Shown here: piece after piece, positions 12,901 through 24,900 of the stretch
Numbering within the stretch: position 1 is the first letter of the stretch
How the letters are laid out: each line of letters starts with the position of its first letter
DNA from: Bicyclus anynana
Lineage: Eukaryota > Arthropoda > Insecta > Lepidoptera > Nymphalidae
Direction: 5' to 3'
DNA length: 64,000 nt
NCBI RefSeq assembly: GCF_947172395.1
Contig: NC_069084.1
Coordinates: 6,201,107-6,265,106 of the forward strand
Notes under the pieces: generated by a model
The model's database searches: none
What the model saw: the letters and a program-made list of their open reading frames with translations, nothing else
What the model was told of the DNA's origin: nothing
Position numbers and translations under genes: made by a program

Positions 12901-15900
12901 TATATAAAATGTCTGGATGAACTGTTTTCAGTAAAATTTAAGCTTTTTCATAGATTTTAATGATGATTTTTATATATTGTGTTGTGTTGAGTTAGCATTA
13001 TCACCAAATAGCAAATACTTCAACCTCGACCTACTTTTAAGAGATCACTAAAAGATTAATACCTCCGGATTAATACTTCAATGGTGTGCAGTTCTTTGGT
13101 ATTAGGAATTTATTTTCAAACGAAGATAATCTCCAATTAATTTTTTATGTACTATGTACTACATCACAAAAATCTCAAAAGTGAAATGTAATCTCAAATT
13201 TATACGGAACCCCCGGTGCGCGAGTACAATTTGCTCTCGGCTGATTTTATTATTAAATTAATTAGGATTATCTATTCATATTTATTAATTTTATCTATTA
13301 CAGTCTTATTCTAATAAATTCATATGATAGCAAAAACTATTTATGAACGCAAACTATTTCTAAAAGCTTCAGCTGAATTTTAGAAGTCGTTTTAAAAAGT
13401 TTTGATTTTTGGACTACAACATACCTTTATCTCTCGGTAAGTGACCTCGTTCATTGCAATCAAAATGTATCCAATATACATTACTCGTAAATCAGAAATT
13501 TGCATTCCTCTTTCATTTTAATAATATTATGTAAGCTTTACAATATACGGAGCGCAGTAAGCTATTTCAGTTATTGTTCATTTGAATAATATTACACAGT
13601 TACATTTTACAAGATTTTATTTACAGACACATAATGTATTTTTTTTTAATTTTTACTTAGTAGGTACTAAAGGAAGATTGCGACTCCATGTAATATTTAG
13701 TTCCATGAATTTTTCCGAGATAAAAGTATACGTTGCCCAATAACATCCTCTATTTTCCAATAGTGTAATGTAAAAATTTAAACTCTGGCACAGCTGAACC
13801 AATTGTAATGGGAGTTTTTCATACTAAAATTAAGGAGGTGATTGAGCATCATTGACGCTAATTTTTATCCCGAAAAAATCCACAATTCCTTCGGGATTTG
13901 GGAAAAATTTAATTTCAGGTGGATGAAGTGGCGGTCTTTCGGTGGATTATTATAAGATACAAACTTGTATTTTAAATATTCAACCCATACACATAAACAT
14001 CTAGCTTAATATTAAGTTCAACGTAACCCATTGATAAGAGCCATTACATTTCCTTTGATATATTAAGCCAAGCCGCAAACGGGCGGAATTGATTGCTGCA
14101 TGCATTTGGTTACGAGAGCGATGTGAAATTCTAGATGTACGCTGAAGTTACTTGGTATTTAATTAATTTGTTAAACACGTACGTTCAAACGACCGACATA
14201 CTTCATACATAAAGGAGATAGATAATTCAGTCTAAACTAATCACATATAGTAGATTGTTATACAAGGGGCTAAAAAGACCCGTTATATACGAGGTAGTTT
14301 TAGGGCACGAGCCGTAAGGCGAGGGCCGCTAAATAGAAACCGAGTTTATAATGGGTTTAGCCCCGCGTGTTACACTCTGCTTTTCACTACGATTGCGAGA
14401 AAATAAAATAATTCAGTACCGTATTCAATGATTTTTCATTCAATGAGTTTCAAGTGTGAATTATTTCAATATCATAGGTTCAAGGGGGCACCAAAGGCTA
14501 CCGAAAAACCAGGACACGAAAGTGCAAGCAATTTCAAAATCCTACCGTTTTTTTCATCAATTCTTTATAGTTCAATTAATGATAGTGGAAGATTAGTGCA
14601 AGTTACCTTAAACATGCACAAATCATAGGCTGATAATAATCTTACAGATTTTATAAAAAAACGTTAACGTTTTTGTTAAGAAAATACCAAGTTGCCATTA
14701 AGTGTTACTAAGTATTGTACTTAGCCATGTTTGAAACACGACGAATTTTCCGTCTTCCCTCCAACTAAGCTAATACTTTGGTTCTGACGAGTCGGTACAA
14801 TAATAGATGAGTCTAATCCCTGCGTGGCTATTGATTTTGAATCACTCTATATCTGTAGATATTCGTACACAAATCATTCTCGTTGGTGTAGTCAAAGGCG
14901 AAATCTCGTGATCGATACAACTGTAACTACCAGGACAAAGGGGATCATGTTTCCATTGAAATCTGAAGGCTGACCGCAAACTTTATTCCCGGACCAACCC
15001 TGAGCATACAGTGTGTTCAATCATTATGTTATTTGACTGAAAGGAGCCCATGGACGCTTTGACGTAGTTTCCATTGAGGTTTGGACAATGTTGGTTTACG
15101 GGTCTAACATTATTAGGACTGAGCGAAAGCTTTTAGTTGTATATACTAGTGCTAAAGATCTTAGGCAGTGACTAAGCTTTTAGTTAGAGGCTAAGATTTT
15201 AGTCAGTGAGTCAATGACTAAGATTATAGTAATTGACTAAGCTTTTAGTCAGTGACGAAGAATAATCACCTCAACTTAGGTTGTTTAATTAGTAAACATA
15301 GCAAATGACATGGATATTTTACAAGAAAACCAAAACATGAATGACGTTATTTGTAATATATCATAGAGCTTTTCTTATTGTGAAATCAGTGCTCTAAAAC
15401 AAAAATGTATTTCAGTACATAATTTCAAATAGACAAAAAAAGTTTTGGTTTTATTAATTTGATGCAGAGATTTAATTAAGCAATTGTGTTACTTTTAAAT
15501 TAGTTTAGCAATAAATTAATAATATCATTAATATTATTATCGTAAAGATACTCACCAGTATCAAATCTTGGTCTGCTTGGCAGTCTACTCGGCAGGTCTT
15601 GGTTTTCCACGTGATCAAATGTTCTGAATCCCAGCGCGAATTCGGCGTATGGGCTTATCTCAAACATTTCTAGAAAAAATCACCTTTGTAAAAACTATAC
15701 AAAATAAAGCAATGACACACTGCAAAGCTAATACACAGTAAACGGCCATGGGGACCTCATGAAAATTAAAACCTTTTATCCTAGTTTGAAATAAACCCTC
15801 TCTCTCTAAGAACCTCTCGGTTAAAGCATCATGCGTGCTTCGCTAGAGTAGAGAGTTGACAACCTCTCAACCTATATATTTCAATGTTCTTTTCTACGCA

Positions 15901-18900
15901 TAGCGAATAAGGGTGGTACCCTGTAATCGTCATCATCATTAACAGCCGATGGACGTCTACTGCTGCATGCATGGACTTTCAAACAAAATGGTCTCGAGCC
16001 GCGAGCATGCGGCGGCTCCCCGCAACCCGCTTGATGTCCTCGGTCCACCTAGTGGGGGGTCGACCAACACTGCGCTTTCCGGTGCGGGGTCGTCATTGCA
16101 GCACCTTTGGAACCCCAATGTCCGTCGGCAATAGGCAGGCCACAAAGTCGCTGAGCTATATCAGTGACTTTGGTTCTTCTGCGAATCTCCTCATTTCTGA
16201 TTCGATCACGTAGCGAAACCCCAAACATAGCGCGATCGGGAAACTCCGCGATATCTTTTCGTCCAAAATTCCTCACTGCCTAAAGACGAAAGTTGTCGAA
16301 CAGTGCGTGTTGCCAGTGATGACCAACGGATCCGAAACCTGGTCGCTAACTGTGGCCCTCATAAAAAGGCTAAAAGTCACTCAGCGGGCGATGGACCCTG
16401 TAATGTACTATTATCAAAAATACATAATACTAGCAGACGCCCGTGACTTGGTCGCGTGGAAGTCACACAGAAAATTGCCCCACATTTATCCTAGATGAGC
16501 GAGTTCATACAATTAAATAAACGAACTTTTCCTCTTTACAATATTACAGATAAGTATAGATATGGATAGTCTAAATATGAAAGTATAGCAATGATAAAAT
16601 CTCAAGCATATATATACCGGCGCAAATCATAAAACAAAATGAACTCCAAAANNNNNNNNNNNNNNNNNNNNNNNNNNNNNNNNNNNNNNNNNNNNNNNNN
16701 NNNNNNNNNNNNNNNNNNNNNNNNNNNNNNNNNNNNNNNNNNNNNNNNNNNNNNNNNNNNNNNNNNNNNNNNNNNNNNNNNNNNNNNNNNNNNNNNNNNN
16801 NNNNNNNNNNNNNNNNNNNNNNNNNNNNNNNNNNNNNNNNNNNNNNNNNNNATTTGTTATTGTTTGTAAACCACTTCTGAGTCTGCTTAAACAATAATTA
16901 CAACATAAAACATTAATAATTATAACACAAAACATTATTGCACAAAATCATACGCGACTAGCAGCTTGACCGGGATCGACGGCTTGATGTGATGTCCTAG
17001 AAACGGGGGTGTAACACTTCTAAGTTCAACTTCGGGCTGAGAATTTAAGTGAATTTACTACTGAACCAATTTTAAAAACAGTTCCACCAATGGAAAGCAT
17101 TATCACCAAGCAACAAAGGCTATATTTTAAAAATTCTAAGAAGCGTCCCGCTACGCTAGTATTAGGTAATTTTCGATATTGATAAGAAAATAATCATAAA
17201 TAAACTTGGTTAAAAGAAAACGCTTATCTTGTGGCCAATCGATAGGATAAACGAAACTTTGGGATTGCTTTTGTTGACAGCTTTATAAAAGGCGGGGTAC
17301 ATAAAGATTTTATCAATAAATGAGAGCAGTTTACGTAATCTTTATGGAAATGAACTGAGATAAGCAGACGGTGTCGAAACAGTTGGGTATTATCGTTAAG
17401 AAATTTTTTCAGCGACAAAAATCGATCGTTGTTCAAAAAATATTGGTCTTATACCACTCGATCTTTATGATGAATTAGTACAGTACATAAATATTTTTAT
17501 ACATTTCACATGAGTAGTTCCTTTTTGTTGCATGAATATCAAAATTAAACGATGGAATTAATAAATGACTTGCAAATTCAATTATTGGAAGCAAAAGCAT
17601 GAAATTTATTTTCAGGGGTGCAGTTAAAATGTGAACTTAATGTATCAGTCCTTAAATACTATTTTCAATAAAGTGTACAAAATACCTAGGTATGTTGGTA
17701 TTTAAATTCTCTTTGTTTTTATTATACTTTAATTTATATAAAATGTCTGGATGAGCTGTTTTCAGTAAAATTTAAGTTTTTTTCATAGATTTTAAAAACG
17801 CGTTTTGATTTTTATATTATCTTGTGTTGTGTTGAAGTACCATTATCATCGAATAGCAAATACTTCAACCTCGATCTACTTTTACGAGATCACTAAAAGA
17901 TTAATACCTCCGGATTAATACTTCAAAGATAATTTCCAATTAATTTGTTATGTACTATGTACATATATCACGAAAATCTCAAAAGTGTATTGTTTGTCAA
18001 TGGCTAGTTGGTTTAGTTTATCACACAATGCTTGTCCTTTTTTTTCATAAAAAAAATTCACAACTTAGAAAATTATTTTTAAAATTATGCGGAACCCCTG
18101 GTACGCGAGTACAATTTGCTCTCGGCTGCTTTTATTAATTAAATTAATTAGGATTACCTATTATATTCATATTCATATTTATTAATTTTATCTATTACAG
18201 TCTCATTCTAATAAATTCATACGATAGCAAAAACTATTTATGAACGCAAACAAATTATAAAAGCTTCAGCTGAGTTTAGAAGTCGTTTTAAAAAGTTTTG
18301 ATTTTTGAACTATTATACCATACCTTTATCTCTCGGTAAGCGACCTCGTTCATCGCAATCAAAATGTATCCAATATACATTACTCGTAAATCAGAAATTT
18401 GCATTCCTCTTTCAATTTAATAATATTATGTAAGCTTTCACAATATACAGAGCGCAGTAAGCTATTTCAGTTATTGTTCATTTGAATATTATTACACAGT
18501 TAAATTTTACAAAATTTTATTTACAGACATATTGTATTTTTTAAATTTTTACTTAGTACTAAAGGAAGATTGCGACTCCATGTAATATTCAGTTCCATGA
18601 ATTTTTCCGAGATAAAAGTATACGTTGCCCAATAACATCCTCTATTTTCCAATAGTGTAATGTAAAAATTTAACCTCTGGCACAGCTGAACCAATTGTTA
18701 TGGGAGTTTTTCATACTAAAATTAAGGAGGTGATTGAGCATCATTGACGCTAATTTTTATCCCGAAAAAATCCACAATTCCCTCGGGATTTGGGAATTTT
18801 TTTTATTTTCAGGTGGATGAAGTGGCGGTCTTTCGTTGGATTTTTGGTATGATTATTATAATAAACAAACTTGTACTCTAAATATTCAAAACATACATAT

Positions 18901-21900
18901 AATAATAGCTTAATATTAAGTTCAACGTAACCCATTGATAAGAGCCATTACATTTCCTTTGATATATTAAGCCAAGCCGCAAACGGGCGGAATTGATTGC
19001 TGCATGCATTTGGTTACGACAGCGATGTGAAATTCTAGATGTACGAGTGAAGTTACTTGGTATTTAATTAATTTGTTAAACACGTACGTTCAAACGACCG
19101 ACATACTTCATACATAAAGGAGATAGATACTTCAGTCTAAACTAATCACATATAGTAGATTGTTATACAAAGGGCTAAAAAGACCCATTATATAGAAGGT
19201 ATTTTTAGGGCACGAGCCGTAAAGCGAAGACCGCTACATAGAAACCGAGTTTATAATGGGTTTAGCCCCGCGTGGTATACTCTGCTCTTCACTACGATTG
19301 CGAGATAATAAAATAATTCAGTACAGTATTCAATGATTTTTTCATTCAATGAATTTCAACTGTGAATTATTTATATCATTACAGGTTAGGTACAAGCAAA
19401 GTGACCTCATTTATTGGGAAATCATGAGGTTCTATAATGGTTACAATCAAAGTGTCAGTCTTCTGGGAAATGTTTTATACTAAAGAAAACCAAAAAAACC
19501 ACGTAGTACAGTCAAAATTAATCACACTGTATGGGGTATTGTACCTACTCGTACCTGAATGGTTACTACCAAGCAACATGGCGATCTACTGGGAAATGAT
19601 TTCTAGTTTTATACCTACAGACGAAAATAAAAAAATACCTACGGAATACATTCACGAATTTAAGGTGTAGAATCAAACATAGTATACTTCTCTCTTATTG
19701 CACCCTAAGCCACAATGAACTCATAATTCTACGGTAGGAGCGAGCATAGGTACCGTTTTAGGGGGCACCAGAGGCTACCGAGAAAAAAACCAGGACACGA
19801 AAGTGCAAGCAATTTCAAAATCCTACTGTTTATTTTATTAATTCTTTATAGTTCAATTAAAGATAGTGGAAGATTAGTGCAAGTTACCTTAATCAGGCAC
19901 TGATCATAGGTTGATAATAATCTTACAGATTTTATAAAAAAACGTTAACGTTTTTGTAAAGAAAATACCAGGCTGACACTAAGTGTTACTAAGTATTACT
20001 TAGCCATGTTTTAAACACGTCCCATTTTCCGTCTTCCCTCCAACTAAGCTAATACTTTGGTTCTGACGAGTCGGTACAATAATAGAGGAGTCTACTCCCT
20101 TATCCGTGCATGGCTATTGATTTTGAATCATTCTATATCTATAGATATTCGTACACAAATCATTCTCGTTGGTGTAGTCAAAGGCGAAATCTCGTGATCG
20201 ATACGACTGTAACTACCAGGACAAAGGGGATCATGTTTCCATTGAAATCTGAAGCCTGACCGCAAACTTTATTCCTGGACCAACCCTGAGCATACAGTGT
20301 GTTCAATCATTATGTTATTTGACTGAAAGGAGCCCATGGACGCTTTGACGTAGTTTCCATTGAGGTTTGGACAATGTTGGTTTACGGGTCTAACATTATT
20401 AGGACTGAGCGAGAGCTTTTAGTATATACTAGTGCTAAAGATCTTAGGCAGTGACTAAGCTTTTAGTTAGAGGCTAAGATTTTAGTCAGTGATACTAAGA
20501 TTATATTCATTGACTAAGCTTATAGTCAGTGATGAAGAATAATTACCTTAACTTAGGTTGTTTAATTAGTAAACATAGCAAATGACATGGATATTTTACA
20601 AGAAAACCAAAACATGAATGACGTTATTTGTAATATATCATAGAGCTTTTCTTATTGTGAAATTAGTGCTCTAAAACAAAAATGTATTTCAGTACATAAT
20701 TTCAAATAGACAAAAAAAGTTTTGGTTTTATTAATTTGATGTAGAGATTTAATTAAACAATTGTGTTACTTTTAAATTAGTGTAACAATAAATTAATAAT
20801 ATCATTAATATTATTATCGTAAAGATACTCACCAGTATCAAATCTTGGTCTGCTTGGTAGTCTACTCGGCAGGTCCTGGTTTTCCACATGATCAAATGTT
20901 CTGAATCCCAGCGCGAATTCGGCGTATGGGCTTATCTCAAACATTTCTAGAAAAAATCACCTTTGTAAAAACTATACATAATTTAATCCAAGCAATGACA
21001 TACTGAAAAGCGATCTACAGTACTCGGTCATCGGAGCTGGTAAACGGCCATGGGGACCTCATGAAAATTAAAACCTTATATCCTAGCTTGAAAGAAAACC
21101 TCTCTCTCTAAGTACCTCTCGGTTAAAGCAGCATGCGTGCTTTGCTTGAGAGGTTGTCAACCTACATATTTCAATGTTATTTTTTCATCATCATCATTAT
21201 CAACCCATATTCGGCTCACTGCTGAGCTCGAGTCTCTTCTCAGAATGAGAGGGGTTAGGCCAATAGTCCACCACGCTGGCCCAATGCGGATTGGCAGACT
21301 TCACACACGCAGAAAATTAAGAAAATTCACTGTTATGCAGGTTTCCTCACGATGTTTTTCCTTCACCGTTTGAGACACGTGATATTTAATTTCTTAAAAT
21401 GCACACAACTGAAAAGTTGGAGATGCCCCGGAAATCCGAAATCGTAGGCAGAGGTCATATCCACTGGGCTATCACGTCATTTGATATGAACGTTAGCGAG
21501 TTAGCGAGTTTATACAATCAAATAAACGGAGTTTTCCTCTTTATTACAGAAGTAAGTATAGATAAATGGATAGTCTAAACATGGAAGTGTAGGAATGATA
21601 AAATCTCAAGCATATAAATGTGTTACCGGCGCAAATAATAAAACAAAATGAACTCCAAAAGAAGCTCGAAAGCTTGTAAAAGTGTAAGTGTCACTTATAA
21701 CCAACAATATGGAATCCACTTGCCATTCTTCCCGCTCTTCCTCGGGTGGACGGGGGATGTGTAGATGCGTGGAGTGTGCGCGTATCGCTCCTTATGTTCG
21801 GAGTGTGAGGCGACGCTCTCGTTGCGAGATTTTACTTCCTCCGCGATTGAGTGACGGTATTGGGACGAGTAATTTTGCCTGAACCAAAGGAAGTGAACGT

Positions 21901-24900
21901 TTTATTAGGTACTCACTAGAGACGCGGATCTTATATTGTCCATTATTTTATTGCCTCAATAGCTCAACGATGAGAGTGGTTCCGAACACTCTTATCGTTG
22001 AGCTCTTTCGCTCATCACCGAGGGGTAGTGATTCGATCGCCGCCCCGTTGGTCTATTGTCGTACCCTAGGGGTGGGTACGAGAATAGACCAACGGGGCGG
22101 TGATACAGTCTTTCCCCACTAGTTGGAGAGGAATGGGAATTTTGGTCATATTTAAAAGATGACAAATAATCTTAAAAAAAAAGTTATATTCAAGGAAAAA
22201 ATAGTTTATTTTATTGGTTGTTATTATGATTATCATTCGTTTTCACACGGATTTATTAATAACTAGCGGACGCCCGCGACTTAGTAGGCGTGGAATTTAG
22301 TTTTCCACAAATCCCTCGGGAACCATGGATTTTTCTGGCATAAAATGTAGTCTATGTGTTAATCCAGGCTATAATATATCTTAATACCAAATTTCAGCTA
22401 ATTCGGTTTAGTAATTGAGGCGTGAAAGAGTAACAAACATTCATATCATCTAAATCATCAGTTTTCGCAAATTTCGGAAAAAAAATAAAAAGCCTATGTG
22501 TTAATCCAGAGTATAATCTATTTCCATTCCAAAACAAACATCCAAACATCCACACAAACTTTCGCGTTTATAATATTAGTAGGAGTAGGTAGTAGGATAG
22601 GAAGTAGGAAGTAGGATAATTAGCTCATATTCTACTTAAATACTAATTTAAGTAGAAGTAGCATTATGTATTTACAATCGTAGTTTTATTTTCAGCACTT
22701 ACCTATGTCTTCTGAACAGTATACAGATGAAGGCGAGCAGACAGATGACCAGAAGCACACTGCTACAGATTATCACCAACATGTTCAGGTCGAAAAACTC
22801 CGACGGTGGACCGATTTCCTCTACAAAAAAAAAATATAGATTTAAAACTTTTAATTATACCAGTTAAGTTCTACAGTAAAAGCTATGCACCTTAAGCCGT
22901 GTCCTTAATTAATGAAGTACTCTTGGATTTATTAAATTTATACGTCGTGTCGTCGGGACTTGTTCGGTTTTATAGAAACTTTAAAACGATTGTGCATTTG
23001 TTTATTGGATTTATTGAGGTAATAGAATTATAAACTGTGCTTTCTGTTTAATTTGGTACAGGTATAAAAATTGGTCTTCCAAAAATAGAATATCTGATTA
23101 AATTATTGGCTTTAAGTACTGGGTTTTTAACTCTTTAACCACGTCGGGTCAGCACAATACGAGTATGTCATCTTCTTTGATACTTCTATCTCTAGTCAAC
23201 TCATTATCCACTCCTCATATACAGGGTGTTCTGTAAATATTATGACATACTCCACAGGTTGATAGCTGACATTAAGGCCTACCGTAAAATTTCGTCTAAC
23301 ATAATATACTGCGTTGTTTTAGTAGGGCTTGATGTCAGCTGTAGATTATGTTGTACTGTTTACGGGACACCCTGTATTACACTAACCGCAGTTTCACCCA
23401 CATACTTCTCGTTCCCTAGAGAATACATGGATAAAATATAGCCTACTAGCGGACGCCCGCGACTTCGTCCGCGTGAAACTCGATGTAAACTTTCAACTAC
23501 CTCTACCCTACCCCTACCCTACGCCTACCCTACCCCTACCCTACGTTGAATTTTTTCCTGAATTTTCTTTGCTATAAACCTCACGGAGCCCGAGACCTTT
23601 CTAACGAATGCAAAACCGTGGAAATCGGTTCGTGCGTTCTGGAGTTATAGCGTCAGGAAGGAAAACCCGACTTATTTTTATATAGTAGAGATGACACTCA
23701 GAAATAATGTGACCTTCTAGAGGTAAAAGAATTTTCAAAATCGGTTTTGTAGATCCAGAGATTACCCCCTACAACGACCCAAACTTTACCTGTTTATAAT
23801 ATTAGTATAGATTTACAAATCTTTATCAACTCCACTATTGAGTTAATTAAGATTCTTTTTCCATCAATAAATGTACGTTTATTACTTTGACTGGTCGATT
23901 ACGTTAAAGAACATAAAATAACCAAAGGAATTACGTTTGTATGAAGAAAATCGTGAATATCGAAACCTTAAAATACGATTCAGCTCATTTCGAAGTAGTT
24001 AATTGCTTTAATATACGCCCTTGGTAGTTATTCGATTGCCTTGCTAAGCTCTTATAAGCTCTTATTAAGTTCTCAGCTGGCGGAAAGAGCTAGTTTGAAT
24101 CTGACGCAGCTTTGAGCTTTATGTAGCTAAATTGATTTGGATTGTAGTTTGTACTCGTAGTATTTTGAAGTAAATCACAATAATTAACCAGAAAGGGTAA
24201 TTTACTATTATAATAAAATGTATCTTTAAAATGCGATCGTAAAGTTTGCGCGGTCCAGTCGTTTCATATCAAAATACGAGGATGTAGGTAGGTACTCAAA
24301 CATATTGCAGGGTAGTGTTGGGTCGATCGGGAAATGGAAAAGTATTGAGTAAAGTTTGAAAACTATAACCCGACTACGTAAAAAGACTTCCAAACATCAC
24401 AGTCTTCGACCGAGACCGTCTTCCATCAGCTCTTCCGCAATCATTGACACTTCTGTTTTGCGATTCGTTGGGCTATGTTGGTCACTCTAGCTCTTTTGCA
24501 GATCTCATTTCCAATTCCAAATATAGATGTCGTAAAAATCGTAGAGCCATTAATAAAAATATGAACAGAACCGCTGACCTAACCTTGGTCATCGGCTTCG
24601 CCAATTACAATAGGTATGCTATGCTTAACCTCACTAATCGCTTACACAATAAACTACTCTTAATTTTACTATTGTACCCTGGTAGTTGTGATAGAGGAAG
24701 TACATCGAGCAAGTCCCTGGACTTGTGACCAAGGTTGTGGTTTAAAGGCGCCTTTTAATACTAGTAAACACTCACCAACCCTGCCCGACATGCTCTCCAT
24801 GCCCACAGTAAACAATTTAAGATCAATAATTACTTCATCACGAAACATTATCAAACAAAATCACTAACGCGACAAGCAGCATGACGCCTCAAGCTGCTCA

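Larger units (their letters stand above)
9905..15555. other. Dscam intron
   Basis: Contains S2 and S1 SINE pieces (10086-10416), a dispersed repeat at 11470-11660 shared with 24665-24890, a LINE-UTR fragment and most of the left duplicated block. No extra exon recognised. Confidence 0.7.
12076..16651. repeat. Left copy of a 4.6-kb duplicated block
   Basis: Collinear, near-identical to 16914-21660 across its length, apart from indels and insertions. Carries Dscam exon 15556-15669 and, uniquely, the RTE insertion 15928-16394. Ends at the N gap at the point matching 21660. Confidence 0.95.
16914..21660. repeat. Right copy of a 4.7-kb duplicated block
   Basis: Matches 12076-16651. Begins 62 bases after the gap. 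Uniquely carries an insertion of about 370 bp (19385-19760), a short extra stretch near 17985-18080 and an S1 SINE (21186-21476). Confidence 0.95.

Noticed and set aside
16307..16498. Small gene at 16.3 kb
   Set aside because: Inverted half of the twin-primed RTE insertion.
21688..21882. Plus-strand Arg/Ser-rich 64-codon gene
   Set aside because: Antisense shadow of the Dscam tail exon 21724-21878, which has the right phase and splice sites on the minus strand.
23500..23545. ctaccctacccc runs as interstitial telomere repeats
   Set aside because: Insect telomeres are TTAGG/CCTAA; this is CCTAC-based, lies inside a dispersed repeat, and recurs at 48570-48600 in a similar context.
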